NCBI RefSeq assembly: GCF_900100735.1
Contig: NZ_FNCJ01000001.1
Span: forward strand, 1 to 64,000
DNA from: Paraburkholderia phenazinium
GTDB lineage: Bacteria > Pseudomonadota > Gammaproteobacteria > Burkholderiales > Burkholderiaceae
Reading direction: 5' to 3'
DNA length: 64,000 nt
The translations under genes were made by a program, and so were the position numbers. Positions 17,332 to 26,840 of the stretch are shown here, piece after piece. The notes beneath the pieces are model-generated. The model was not told the DNA's origin. It was given only the letters and a program-made list of their open reading frames with translations, and did not search any database. Numbering within the stretch: the first letter of the stretch is position 1; every line of letters starts with the position of its first letter.

Positions 17332-18130
17332 GCTGCCCTCCTCGCATCCGTTGCTCCGCACGACCGACTATCAACAGCAAAGCATGAATGATCGCAGCAG
17401 GGTTAGGCGGACAGCCCGGCAGGTAGACGTCGACCGGCAAGACGCCGTCGAGGCCGCTGCCGCAAGCGTAATTTCCTCCGCTGACGCCACCTGACACCGC
17501 GCATGTCCCTGTCGCGATGACCCACTTCGGATCGGGCATCGCCTCATACGTCGCCAGCAGCGGCGCACGCATCGCGTGGGTCACCGGCCCGGTGACGAGC
17601 AGGACATCGGCCGCGCGCGGTGACGCCGTGAAGAAGATGCCGAGCCGGTGCAGGTTGTAGAACGGATTGTTCAAGGCCTGAAGTTCCGATTCGCAACCAT
17701 TGCACGACCCCGCGTCGACATGGCGGATATGCAGACTGCGGCGGAATGTGCGGCGCGTCCGTTCGACCACCTCGCGTGGCACGCGGGAAGCGAACGCCTC
17801 GTCCCACACGAGGTCGTCTCGACTGGTCACACCAACCGCCCAGTCCGCCGATGGCGAGAAGGCGTCTGTGGGACACACTTCGGTACATCGCTGGCAGACG
17901 ATGCAGCGGCCCCAGTCCACCTCGGGCGGCGAGTGCTCTCCCGGCCTCGCGAAAAACGTGATCGCGTGCGTGATGCATGCCTCGGCACACGCGTCGCAAC
18001 CCTCCCGGCACCTGGCCGGATCGTAACGCGGCATGCCGAGCAAGCCCTTCTGACCGTGCGCATCGCCCTTGAGCGGCCATTCGGTACTTGCGCTGCCGCT
18101 CGTCAGCCCAAACCAGGTCCATAGAGACAT
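17321..18130 (-). CDS. Ferredoxin-NuoB fusion (HyfH-HyfI-like) electron-transfer subunit
   Basis: A 269-aa fusion. The first 90 residues hold two [4Fe-4S] sites: CREGCDACAEAC (Cys 41, 45, 48, 52) and CIVCQRCTEVCP (76, 79, 82, 86), like HyfH/NuoI. Residues 135-269 are a HyfI/NuoB domain with the N2-type cluster ligands C143 and C146 (CNGCESE), C210 (GTCAVSGG) and C240 (PGCPPNP). In hydrogenase-4 these are two separate genes; here they are joined. Its job would be to pass electrons to the NuoD-like subunit encoded just upstream (stop at 18143). An unusual but in-frame architecture, not a frameshift. Confidence 0.85.
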   Translation of the reverse strand: MSLWTWFGLTSGSASTEWPLKGDAHGQKGLLGMPRYDPARCREGCDACAEACITHAITFFARPGEHSPPEVDWGRCIVCQRCTEVCPTDAFSPSADWAVGVTSRDDLVWDEAFASRVPREVVERTRRTFRRSLHIRHVDAGSCNGCESELQALNNPFYNLHRLGIFFTASPRAADVLLVTGPVTHAMRAPLLATYEAMPDPKWVIATGTCAVSGGVSGGNYACGSGLDGVLPVDVYLPGCPPNPAAIIHALLLIVGRAEQRMRGGQLER

Positions 18131-18142
18131 AGTCGCTCCGTC

Positions 18143-19630
18143 CTATCGCGCACAGCCCGAAATAGTCAAACCGAAACTCGCTTCGTTGATCGCATAGTCC
18201 ATCATGTTGCTGTCGTGCACGGTGAAGGGAAACACCCGCCAGTTGGAAAACGAGGGCGACTTGATCTTCGCCCGCGCAATGCGTGACCTGTCATCGAGAT
18301 GCAGCGCGTAGAGCACGGTGCCCCGTGACGATTCCGCCCAGCCGAGCCCCTCGGCGTTCGGCGCGCAGCGGCAAAGCTCCAGTAGCGGCCCAGCGGGAAT
18401 GCCGTGCATGATCGCGTTGTCGAGCAGCACCAGACTCGTCCGGAGTTCCGCGATCCGCACCTTCATCCGGGCAAACGCGTCGCCCTCGCTGCGGGTCGCG
18501 ACAGCGGGCGGCAGTTCATCGTACGCGGCGTACGGGTGATCCCGCCTGAGGTCCCGGTCGACGCCTGATGCCCGTTCGACCGGTCCAGTCGCGCCCTGAT
18601 CGAAGGCGAGCTGCTGACTGAGCGGTGCCGTGGAAATGAGCCGATCGAGATGACTGGTGGTCCGTTCGATCAGGTCGACATACCGCTCCAGTGCGGGGCG
18701 GAGCGCCGCGACGCCCTCGGCAATCGCCACCACGTCCAGATCGCGGCGTACCCCGCCGGGCCACACAATGCTGCGCAGCAAGCGGCTTCCGCAGGCCAGC
18801 GCATTCATTTGTTTGGCGCGCTCCTCAAGCAGCTTGCCCTGGGCCTCGCCGACCTTCAGCGTGGTCGTGTGGCACAAGTGCCCAAGGTAATGCAAATGAT
18901 TGTAGGTACGCTCGAGTTCCGCTGCGATCACACGAAGCCACCGTGCGCGAGGCGGCACGACGCAGCCTGCGGCGTCTTCGACCGCCTGCGCATACGCGAG
19001 TGCATGCGCGAAGCTATCGATGCCCGCAACGCGCTCCGCCAGCAGAATGCCCTGTTCGATGTCCATTCCCTCGAACTGCTTTTCCATTCCGCGATGCTTG
19101 AGGAACAGATTCGGGTGATAGTGGAGAATGCCCTCACCAACGTAGTAGAAGATGAACTGGGCAGACTCGACGACATCGGCGCGCACGGGACCGAAAGGCA
19201 ATAACTGCACGTGCTTGCCGGAGACTTGAGGCAGTGTCGGGGCCGGTAGCGAACCCGCGATGCTCGCCTGCGATGCATCCACCGGCTCGAGCGGGCCGCG
19301 CGCCGTCGGCGGCAAAAATGCGGTGACAAGGCGCTCGGGTTCGGGATGTCCGGCAAACGCGACGCCGCTCATTTCCATGATCTCGCGCTCGTACCAGCCG
19401 AGCAGAGGGCACCTGCTGGCAAGGCTGGGAACCGGCGCGTTGCCCGTCTCGATGCGCCAGCTCACGAACTCGCGCCGGCCAGGTGCCGTCGCGATATAGC
19501 GCATTTCCGGCGCGTCCGGTCGCGGGAACCACGCGTACGCGGCCTGCATGCGTCCTCCGCGACCGAGCAGATCGTCGGTGGCCGCGCCGAGTCCGGCGAG
19601 CGTGACTTCCTTGAGCGCGCAGTTGTTCAT
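18143..19630 (-). CDS. NuoCD/HyfG-like large subunit without nickel ligands
   Basis: A 495-aa protein: a NuoC-like N-terminus (to about 150) and a NuoD/hydrogenase large-subunit domain. True [NiFe] hydrogenases carry two CxxC pairs that bind nickel. Here the N-terminal site reads RVAGIDSFAHAL and the C-terminal site reads FGLTISGCAR, so both pairs are missing. This makes it like complex I NuoD or the Ehr (energy-converting hydrogenase-related) complexes and not a hydrogenase. Its 5' end overlaps the 3' end of the HyfF-like gene (ATGA). The electron acceptor is unknown. Confidence 0.82.
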   Translation of the reverse strand: MNNCALKEVTLAGLGAATDDLLGRGGRMQAAYAWFPRPDAPEMRYIATAPGRREFVSWRIETGNAPVPSLASRCPLLGWYEREIMEMSGVAFAGHPEPERLVTAFLPPTARGPLEPVDASQASIAGSLPAPTLPQVSGKHVQLLPFGPVRADVVESAQFIFYYVGEGILHYHPNLFLKHRGMEKQFEGMDIEQGILLAERVAGIDSFAHALAYAQAVEDAAGCVVPPRARWLRVIAAELERTYNHLHYLGHLCHTTTLKVGEAQGKLLEERAKQMNALACGSRLLRSIVWPGGVRRDLDVVAIAEGVAALRPALERYVDLIERTTSHLDRLISTAPLSQQLAFDQGATGPVERASGVDRDLRRDHPYAAYDELPPAVATRSEGDAFARMKVRIAELRTSLVLLDNAIMHGIPAGPLLELCRCAPNAEGLGWAESSRGTVLYALHLDDRSRIARAKIKSPSFSNWRVFPFTVHDSNMMDYAINEASFGLTISGCAR

Positions 19631-21102
19631 CGCGTCTGCCCTCCCAGATCCGCGGCAACCATTTCAAAGAAACGCCACAGGTCCTGCGGCCACCACACAC
19701 CGAGGACCAGTACTGGCACAAAGGCGAGCCACATCGGAACCGTCATCCATGCGCTGGCGCTCACCGTGCGCTCGACCTTGTACACCTCGCCCACGCGCCG
19801 GGCTTCGAAGTACATGGCCCTGAAGTGGTTGAGAAAGCCGATGAAGATCACGATCAGCAGGAGCAACATCACGATCACGGCCCAGACGTTCGAGCTCGTC
19901 ATCCCTGCACGCATCAACGTCAGTTCGCTTAGAAACAAACCGAACGGCGGCGCTCCCGTAATCGCTACTGCGCCGGCCAGCCACAGTGCGCCCGTGACAG
20001 GAAAGCGGTCCCATACGTGGCGGATTTCACCCATGTCCTTGGTGCCGAACACGCGCATCACGTTTCCGGCACCGAAGAACATTAACGACTTGTTCAGCGA
20101 ATGGTTGAGCATGTGATACAGGACCGCAGCAATCGCGAGCGGGCCGCCGAATCCCAGGCCGAGCGCCAGCACGCCCATATGCTCGACGCTGGAATACGCC
20201 ATCAGCCGCTTGACGCCCTCCTGACGCACGATGAACAGCGCGGCGACAAAGAGCGAAAACGTGCCGAAGGCGACGAGTACGGTGCGTGGCAGCAACGAGG
20301 AACTGGCGGCATCGGTGATCGTCAGGAAGCGCGCGACGCCAAGCATCGCCGTATTAAGAAGCGCTCCGGAGAGCATGGCGGACACAGGCGCCGGCCCCTC
20401 ACTGTGTGCATCCGGCAGCCACGTATGCATCGGTGCGAGGCCAGCCTTGGTGCCATAGCCGACCAGTACGAGCAGGAACGCCATCTGGGTAAGCGCGGGA
20501 TTCATCCTGGGAGCCGCACGGCGCAGCGTGTCCCATGTCATGTCATAAGTCGGGCCGATAACAAGACTGCCAGCCCAGTAGAAAAGCACCGTTCCGAGCA
20601 ATGCAAGGCTGATGCCCGCGGACACCACAATGATGTATTTCCATGCCGCTTCGATCGCTTCCTGGCCGCGCTCGAAGCCGACGAGGAACGTACTCACGAG
20701 CGTGGTCAGCTCGATCGCGATCCAGTAGACACCGATATTGTTCATGATCGGCCCACAGATCATCGTCGCCGCGAAGAGCGCGAAGAGTGCATAGAAGTTC
20801 GGCAGTCGCTCACGCTCCTCTGCTAGCAGCCGCATATAGCCAACCGCGTAGATTGAGGCGAGGCAATACACGAGCGCCGTGCAAACAAGGGTCCAGGCGG
20901 CCAGCGCATCGACCACCACGTAGTCGCGCAGAAAGCGATGTCCTTCCTTGACAGTGCAGACGAGCGAAACCGCCGCGACCACGCAGACAATCGATGCGGC
21001 GAGATTCGTATACTCAGCGACGTGCGCGCGCCGGCTCGCCGCGCAGATTGCTGCCGCGGCGACCGGTGCAACGACGATCACGACGCTCCACGTTTCGATC
21101 AT
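19627..21102 (-). CDS. HyfF/NuoM-like membrane subunit
   Basis: A 491-aa membrane protein of the proton-conducting NuoL/M/N group. Key segments are GTKAGLAPMHTWLPDAHSEG (the conserved Lys before the HTWLPDAH motif) and VLYHMLNHSLNKSLMFFGAG (the conserved His/Lys in the second half channel). I use the ATG at 21102, preceded by GGTGGGG; a GTG at 21108 overlaps the stop of the upstream gene. It is the third gene of the Ehr-like operon. Confidence 0.83.
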   Translation of the reverse strand: MIETWSVVIVVAPVAAAAICAASRRAHVAEYTNLAASIVCVVAAVSLVCTVKEGHRFLRDYVVVDALAAWTLVCTALVYCLASIYAVGYMRLLAEERERLPNFYALFALFAATMICGPIMNNIGVYWIAIELTTLVSTFLVGFERGQEAIEAAWKYIIVVSAGISLALLGTVLFYWAGSLVIGPTYDMTWDTLRRAAPRMNPALTQMAFLLVLVGYGTKAGLAPMHTWLPDAHSEGPAPVSAMLSGALLNTAMLGVARFLTITDAASSSLLPRTVLVAFGTFSLFVAALFIVRQEGVKRLMAYSSVEHMGVLALGLGFGGPLAIAAVLYHMLNHSLNKSLMFFGAGNVMRVFGTKDMGEIRHVWDRFPVTGALWLAGAVAITGAPPFGLFLSELTLMRAGMTSSNVWAVIVMLLLLIVIFIGFLNHFRAMYFEARRVGEVYKVERTVSASAWMTVPMWLAFVPVLVLGVWWPQDLWRFFEMVAADLGGQTR

Positions 21103-21104
21103 GG

Positions 21105-21785
21105 TCACCCCACCAGCCGTCTGAGTTCACGGCTGCTCGTGCTGCCGACGTGGGCGACCAGATAGCGGACCAGGACACCGAAGCTTACGACTATAACCAG
21201 CAGATCGAACAGCAACACCAGTTCGATCAGCATCGGCATGCCCGGCACGAGAATCTGGGAGCCCAGGAAGATACCGTTCTCCAGAATCAGGAGGCCCAGC
21301 ACCTGACTGATCGCCTCATGCCGCACCGTCAGCATCAGAAAACCTATCAGCTTCATCGAGAGCATCACCGTGAGCGCTAGCACCACCACGGTGCCACCCA
21401 GGCCCAGCGCATTGCCCAGATGGTTCGACACGACAAACGCGAAGAGCACCAGCAACGCACCCAGCACGATGCTTGAACTTGGCTGCAGGATCACATGCAA
21501 TTCCCGCTCGACTTCCAGCCGGATGATGATTCGCCAGATCAGATAAGGCAGCACCAGACCCCGAAAAAAAGCGGTGAGGAGCGCGATCAGATATAGCTCG
21601 TGATAGTTGCCGTAGTAGCCCACCGCGCCGGAGAGCGCCGCGATCAGCCACGACTCGGCCATGAACGCGAGCAGATAGTCCTTCAACCAGCGCGAACCCA
21701 GCATCACAAACGCAAGCAGCAGGCTGCCAATCGCCAGCAGGCTGAAGAGCGATGCGGCGAGCGGACTCAGGTGGGCGAGCAGCAT
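21105..21785 (-). CDS. HyfE/NuoK-like membrane subunit
   Basis: A 226-aa protein with about six to seven hydrophobic helices. The segment LGLLILENGIFL is the NuoK/HyfE motif with the conserved membrane Glu. It begins six bases after the stop of the HyfC-like gene and its stop overlaps the next gene. In hydrogenase-4 and formate hydrogenlyase-2, HyfE takes part in the ion channel of the membrane arm. Confidence 0.8.
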   Translation of the reverse strand: MLLAHLSPLAASLFSLLAIGSLLLAFVMLGSRWLKDYLLAFMAESWLIAALSGAVGYYGNYHELYLIALLTAFFRGLVLPYLIWRIIIRLEVERELHVILQPSSSIVLGALLVLFAFVVSNHLGNALGLGGTVVVLALTVMLSMKLIGFLMLTVRHEAISQVLGLLILENGIFLGSQILVPGMPMLIELVLLFDLLVIVVSFGVLVRYLVAHVGSTSSRELRRLVG

Positions 21786-21791
21786 GGCGTG

Positions 21792-22739
21792 TCACCGAAG
21801 CTGGTTCGCGGCGATCGCAAGCACCGCCAGCATGAACGACGCCGCAAGCGGCTCCTGATACCGGAAGAAGCGCAGCCTGGATTGCGCCGTCTCGACGAGC
21901 ACGACCACGAGCGCGACCAGCAACATGCGCAGGAAAAGGCCGATCGCCGCACCCAGTGCACCCAGCGCCGTGCCATGCTGCGACAGGCCCCACGGCAGCG
22001 TCAGCACATTGCAGAAAATGGTGTAGAGAATGAACTGCTTCATCATCGACGCCCATTTGAGCAGAGCCAGAAGCGGCCCGGAGTACTCGAGGATGCGTGC
22101 CTCCTCGATCATGTACACCTCGATGTGCGTGCTCGAGTGGATCGGCAAGCGGTCCGTCTCGACCAGCAACAGGACGAAAAACGCGAAGACGAGAAACAGG
22201 TGTGCCGGACTCCAGTACACGGATGGCTGTGCCACAAGCAGATGGTTCACGACGAACGGCAGCATGGCCTTGGCGAGCAGCGTGATGCCGACCAGTACGA
22301 GGATCAGCGTGGGCTCCGCGAGAATGCCAAGCATCACCGAGCGGCTTGAGCCAATGCCGCCATAGGCGCTTCCCGAATCCAGACCCGCCAGCACGACCGC
22401 AAACGACCCGAATGTCAGAATGAGGCCACCGCCAAGGATGTCACCCATGTCGGAAAGCGGCAGCGGAAAGTCAGTGAGCACCGGGATGAGGATCGGCACC
22501 GTGAGCATGCAGGTGAACGCGACTACCGGTGCAGTCCAGTAGATCCACGAGGCAGAGTTGGGCACGACGAGCTGCTTGTGGAAAAGCTTCCACAGGTCTC
22601 GATACGGCTGGAAGATGCCTGGGCCGCAGGCGCGTTGCACACGCTCTTCCCATTGCAGGATGACGCCTTGCAGAAGCGGTGACAGTGCGATGACGGTCAA
22701 CACCTGGGCAATCTGGAGGGCGACGTCGCGCGTGCTCAT
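21792..22739 (-). CDS. HyfC/NuoH-like membrane subunit
   Basis: A 315-aa protein with about eight membrane helices. The loops match the HyfC/NuoH family: RACGPGIFQPYRDLWKLFHK after the first helix and LLVETDRLPIHSSTHIEV with the Glu-rich quinone-chamber type loop. The ATG at 22739 follows GGAGGGGGT. It is the first gene behind riboswitch 22983-23039. It would anchor the soluble arm on the membrane. Confidence 0.85.
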   Translation of the reverse strand: MSTRDVALQIAQVLTVIALSPLLQGVILQWEERVQRACGPGIFQPYRDLWKLFHKQLVVPNSASWIYWTAPVVAFTCMLTVPILIPVLTDFPLPLSDMGDILGGGLILTFGSFAVVLAGLDSGSAYGGIGSSRSVMLGILAEPTLILVLVGITLLAKAMLPFVVNHLLVAQPSVYWSPAHLFLVFAFFVLLLVETDRLPIHSSTHIEVYMIEEARILEYSGPLLALLKWASMMKQFILYTIFCNVLTLPWGLSQHGTALGALGAAIGLFLRMLLVALVVVLVETAQSRLRFFRYQEPLAASFMLAVLAIAANQLR

Positions 22740-22944
22740 ACCCCCTCCGTGAAGACGAAGGGTTGTTGAACGACACCTTGGGACCGGATTTGAACGCCCG
22801 AGCCGATCGCTGCGCGCAGTCGCGGCAATGCGTATGGACGGGGGCGGCAACCATTGCCGCGCGGCGACTCGCTTGCGCATTCCATGTTTTTTGCGTTCTT
22901 GTGGGCAACGATATGCCCGGAATGCTCGAAAAGGCGAGCCGGCT

Positions 22945-22990
22945 GAAAAATGCCTACCGGCCCCGAAGCGCCCGGGGACCCTGTAGGCAT
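22945..22990 (-). terminator. Riboswitch expression platform, intrinsic terminator
   Basis: In the minus-strand RNA, the 3' end of the aptamer ATGCCTAC (complement of 22983-22990) can pair with GTAGGCAT (complement of 22950-22957), which is followed by a U run. An inner CCCCG/CGGGG stem lengthens the hairpin. Aptamer folding on fluoride and this terminator are mutually exclusive, which predicts transcriptional switching-on by fluoride. Confidence 0.75.
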
Positions 22991-23039
22991 CATTAGCCGC
23001 AATGCTTGCTAGCGGCGGTTAGGGAGGAATGCCATCTCC
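22983..23039 (-). promoter_or_regulatory. Fluoride riboswitch controlling the Ehr-like operon
   Basis: The minus-strand RNA runs GGAGATGGCATTCCTCC, then AACCGCCGC with a short hairpin, and GCGGCTAATGATGCCTAC, matching the crcB motif (the usual GCTGATG is GCTAATG). A terminator using the aptamer's last bases follows at 22945-22990. The first gene downstream is the HyfC-like subunit at 22739. Confidence 0.88.
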
Positions 23040-23098
23040 ACAAAAATCAGTTTTGAGTATAGGTGACGCGCCGACGCATGCAAGGTCCGCGTTTTCTC

Positions 23099-23467
23099 CT
23101 ATCCGGTTGACCGGCCGAACAGGGAAAAATGCTTCGACGGTTTGTGCGGGACGTCGTCACCGATCACACCGAACTCGATCGGAAAGCGCATGTAGAAAAC
23201 GTGTACGTTTTCGGCGCGCACGAGATCCAGAAGCTGCCCGGCTTCCTTTTCAGTCACAGCAAGAATGATCTGCACCGGCTGATCGTCGAGCCTGAGCATG
23301 TGGGCCGCATGATGGGAACCCGCGTGGCCGATGCCTTCGGCGCAATTGATGACGGTCGCGCCACCGATACCGAGTTGGCGAACCTCATGCAGCAGCCATT
23401 CGCATACGGTCTGATGGCCATGCTTCCTGTTCTGCTCTGTATAGAACGTCAGTTGATAGCCGTTCAT
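23099..23467 (-). CDS. DUF190 family protein (second)
   Basis: A 122-aa DUF190 protein: MNGYQLTFYTEQNRKHGHQT, then the helix WLLHEVRQLGIGGATVI, AEGIGHAG and the strand VHVFYMRFPIEFGVIG. Close in pattern to the third copy at 24999 (42 kDa-type pairs are not implied). It lies between the enolase and the Ehr riboswitch, 260 bases after the enolase stop codon, so it is either the end of that operon or has its own promoter. Function unknown; the family is frequently linked to fluoride genes. Confidence 0.72.
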   Translation of the reverse strand: MNGYQLTFYTEQNRKHGHQTVCEWLLHEVRQLGIGGATVINCAEGIGHAGSHHAAHMLRLDDQPVQIILAVTEKEAGQLLDLVRAENVHVFYMRFPIEFGVIGDDVPHKPSKHFSLFGRSTG

Positions 23468-23728
23468 CGTGCATCTCCGCCGCCCACCGGTCCTCGCAAC
23501 TCCGAGCGGCGCGCGCGTGGCTGCGTGCAGTACCCGGAGTAACAACGCGTTGCTCGACCGAGGCAGGCCCGGTCATCCACCGCTTGATTCATTCTAGTTC
23601 ACAGGCACCACGACACACGATTGTGCCGTGCAGCATCGTTTCCGCGCAGCGGGCGATCCTCCCGGCCGGGCGACGGAACTCGCGCGCGACGCCTCATGAC
23701 TGGATCCAGCCCTGCCGTCAGGCGTCCT

Positions 23729-25364
<1,636 letters not shown>

Positions 25365-25566
25365 GAGGCGCTCCAATTGGTTCCCGAAGAATGCATGAAC
25401 TGTCGCTGCGTGCAGGACGCGCCACGATACGCATTGATGCTTCGCGTGACGGATGCGCACGACCTTGTCGCAATGATGATAAGCATAGGAAACCAGATTC
25501 GAGTGAGGTACAAATCTGGACAGCAGGACGCTGGGACATGCTCACGACCTCCTGACTCAGGAACTC

Positions 25567-25619
25567 GTAGGCATCATCAGCCGGACTTGACCGGCGGTTC
25601 GGGGAGGAATGCCATCTCC
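25567..25619 (-). promoter_or_regulatory. Fluoride riboswitch controlling DUF190-eno
   Basis: The minus-strand RNA reads GGAGATGGCATTCCTCC, GAACCGCCGG with a hairpin, then CCGGCTGATGATGCCTAC, an excellent crcB motif. The next bases, TTCCTGAGTCAGGAGG, form a small hairpin that would hide the AGGAGG, suggesting translational control. Almost the same block follows the CLC-F riboswitch. Confidence 0.9.
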
Positions 25620-25761
25620 GGTGCATTCAGTGTAGCAAGGAAAGTGCAGGGCGGTTCGCCCTTCCTGACCGAAAGCTCTGATCAAAAGGCTCGCGACAGA
25701 GCTTGCCGCTGCACGCGTTGCAAAGTGCGAACGCGGTGAATAGAATGAATGCGTCGAGACG

Positions 25762-25819
25762 GGAGATGGCATTCCTCCCTGAATCGCTGCTTGCATATGC
25801 TGCGGCTGATGATGCCTAC
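25762..25819 (+). promoter_or_regulatory. Fluoride riboswitch on the plus strand
   Basis: Plus strand: GGAGATGGCATTCCTCC, GAATCGC with a loop of about 20 bases, then GCGGCTGATGATGCCTAC. It is the only copy facing right and stands back to back with the copy at 25567-25619. Downstream, CTACA and TGTAG flank a GGAGGAGGG segment that could be switched. The gene it precedes is the unknown Cys/His protein at about 26001. Confidence 0.88.
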
Positions 25820-26000
25820 ATTTCCCCGGAGGAGGGCTGTAGAGTCGCAACACCCCTCTGTCCGGGTTTGCTTCGCTGTTCGTAATCTGGGCATTCTGAC
25901 GTGCGCAACTTCTCCCCGGCTTACCCAAATTGCATCTCGCGTGCCGGCGTTTCGGGTTTCACGCGCATGCGTGGTCACGACCTATCCGGGAGACGATGCC

Positions 26001-26747
26001 TTGCATGAAGCAGGTAACGCCGAATCCGCGCGAACCTTCGTGCTATCGAACGGTGAAGTGGATTTCCTCTGGTGGTTTATTCAGGGCAGCATCATGGACC
26101 CCGGCGTGCGCGCGCGCCTTTACTCGCATTGGGGCCTGTGCTCGCGCCATAGCCTCGCCTTCTTTATCGTCGAAGCAGCATTCCGCCCTCATCTGATTCA
26201 CGGGTGCACGATTCTGTATGGGGAACTGATGCGTCGCGCGATACACGTCCTGGACGATCGTGGCATCCACAGCCTTGTCCCGAGCCGTGTCTCGCGGCAC
26301 CTCTTGCATGCGCCCGGCCCGTGCCATCTGTGCGACCTCGGCTACCACGAGCGCTCCGAAGGCAATGCGCCACCCGATCGGCTGGCGCAGGGACGGGACA
26401 TGACGAACGCCGTGCGCTTCGCCGCGGACAACCGGCGTGGATGGCTCCCCTATGTATGCGGCCGGTGCGCAGGGACCGATTCGCCCGTCCTTTGCCGCTT
26501 GCATCTGATCGAGGCGATGGAGCGTGAAGGCGCGCAAACCGCAAAGTCCCAGCATGCAAACATCGTCAGCATTTTCGCGCACCTTTCGACGTTCGAGAAC
26601 GCGTTCCGATGGGATCTGCGGGGCACCGATACGGACGAAGATCGGGGCGCACTCATTGGCGCCATCGGCTGGTGCAGCGGATGGACCGAACTGGTCCGAA
26701 GTCTGTTGCCGCTTGAGGGAAAGACATGCAGGCAAAGAACGTCATGA
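26001..26747 (+). CDS. Unknown Cys/His-rich protein behind a fluoride riboswitch
   Basis: About 248 aa. Four metal-type pairs are visible: C47-x2-H50 (GLCSRH), C108-x2-C111 (CHLC), C153-x2-C156 (CGRC) and C165-x2-H168 (CRLH). They could make two zinc sites. The region around GLCSRH and TILYGELMRRA resembles proteins with repeated GLCxxH and CxxC motifs (DUF6062-like in style), but I cannot assign the family. The start is uncertain: TTG 26001 has GGGAGA upstream, and a GTG at 25971 is also in frame. The only recognisable control element is the fluoride riboswitch at 25762. No membrane helix is evident. Confidence 0.6.
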   Translation: MHEAGNAESARTFVLSNGEVDFLWWFIQGSIMDPGVRARLYSHWGLCSRHSLAFFIVEAAFRPHLIHGCTILYGELMRRAIHVLDDRGIHSLVPSRVSRHLLHAPGPCHLCDLGYHERSEGNAPPDRLAQGRDMTNAVRFAADNRRGWLPYVCGRCAGTDSPVLCRLHLIEAMEREGAQTAKSQHANIVSIFAHLSTFENAFRWDLRGTDTDEDRGALIGAIGWCSGWTELVRSLLPLEGKTCRQRTS

Positions 26748-26840
26748 CGGCGTCCCGGCTCCGTCCGCTACAGCAATCAGGAAATGGCGAATGCATCGGT
26801 CGTGTTCGACCGGACTGATGCCTGCGCGACAGGCGGCACG

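Noticed and set aside
18143..19630. A true [NiFe] hydrogenase large subunit (hydrogenase-4)
   Set aside because: Both nickel-binding CxxC pairs are absent (RVAGIDSFAHAL and FGLTISGCAR), so the complex is Ehr/complex-I-like.
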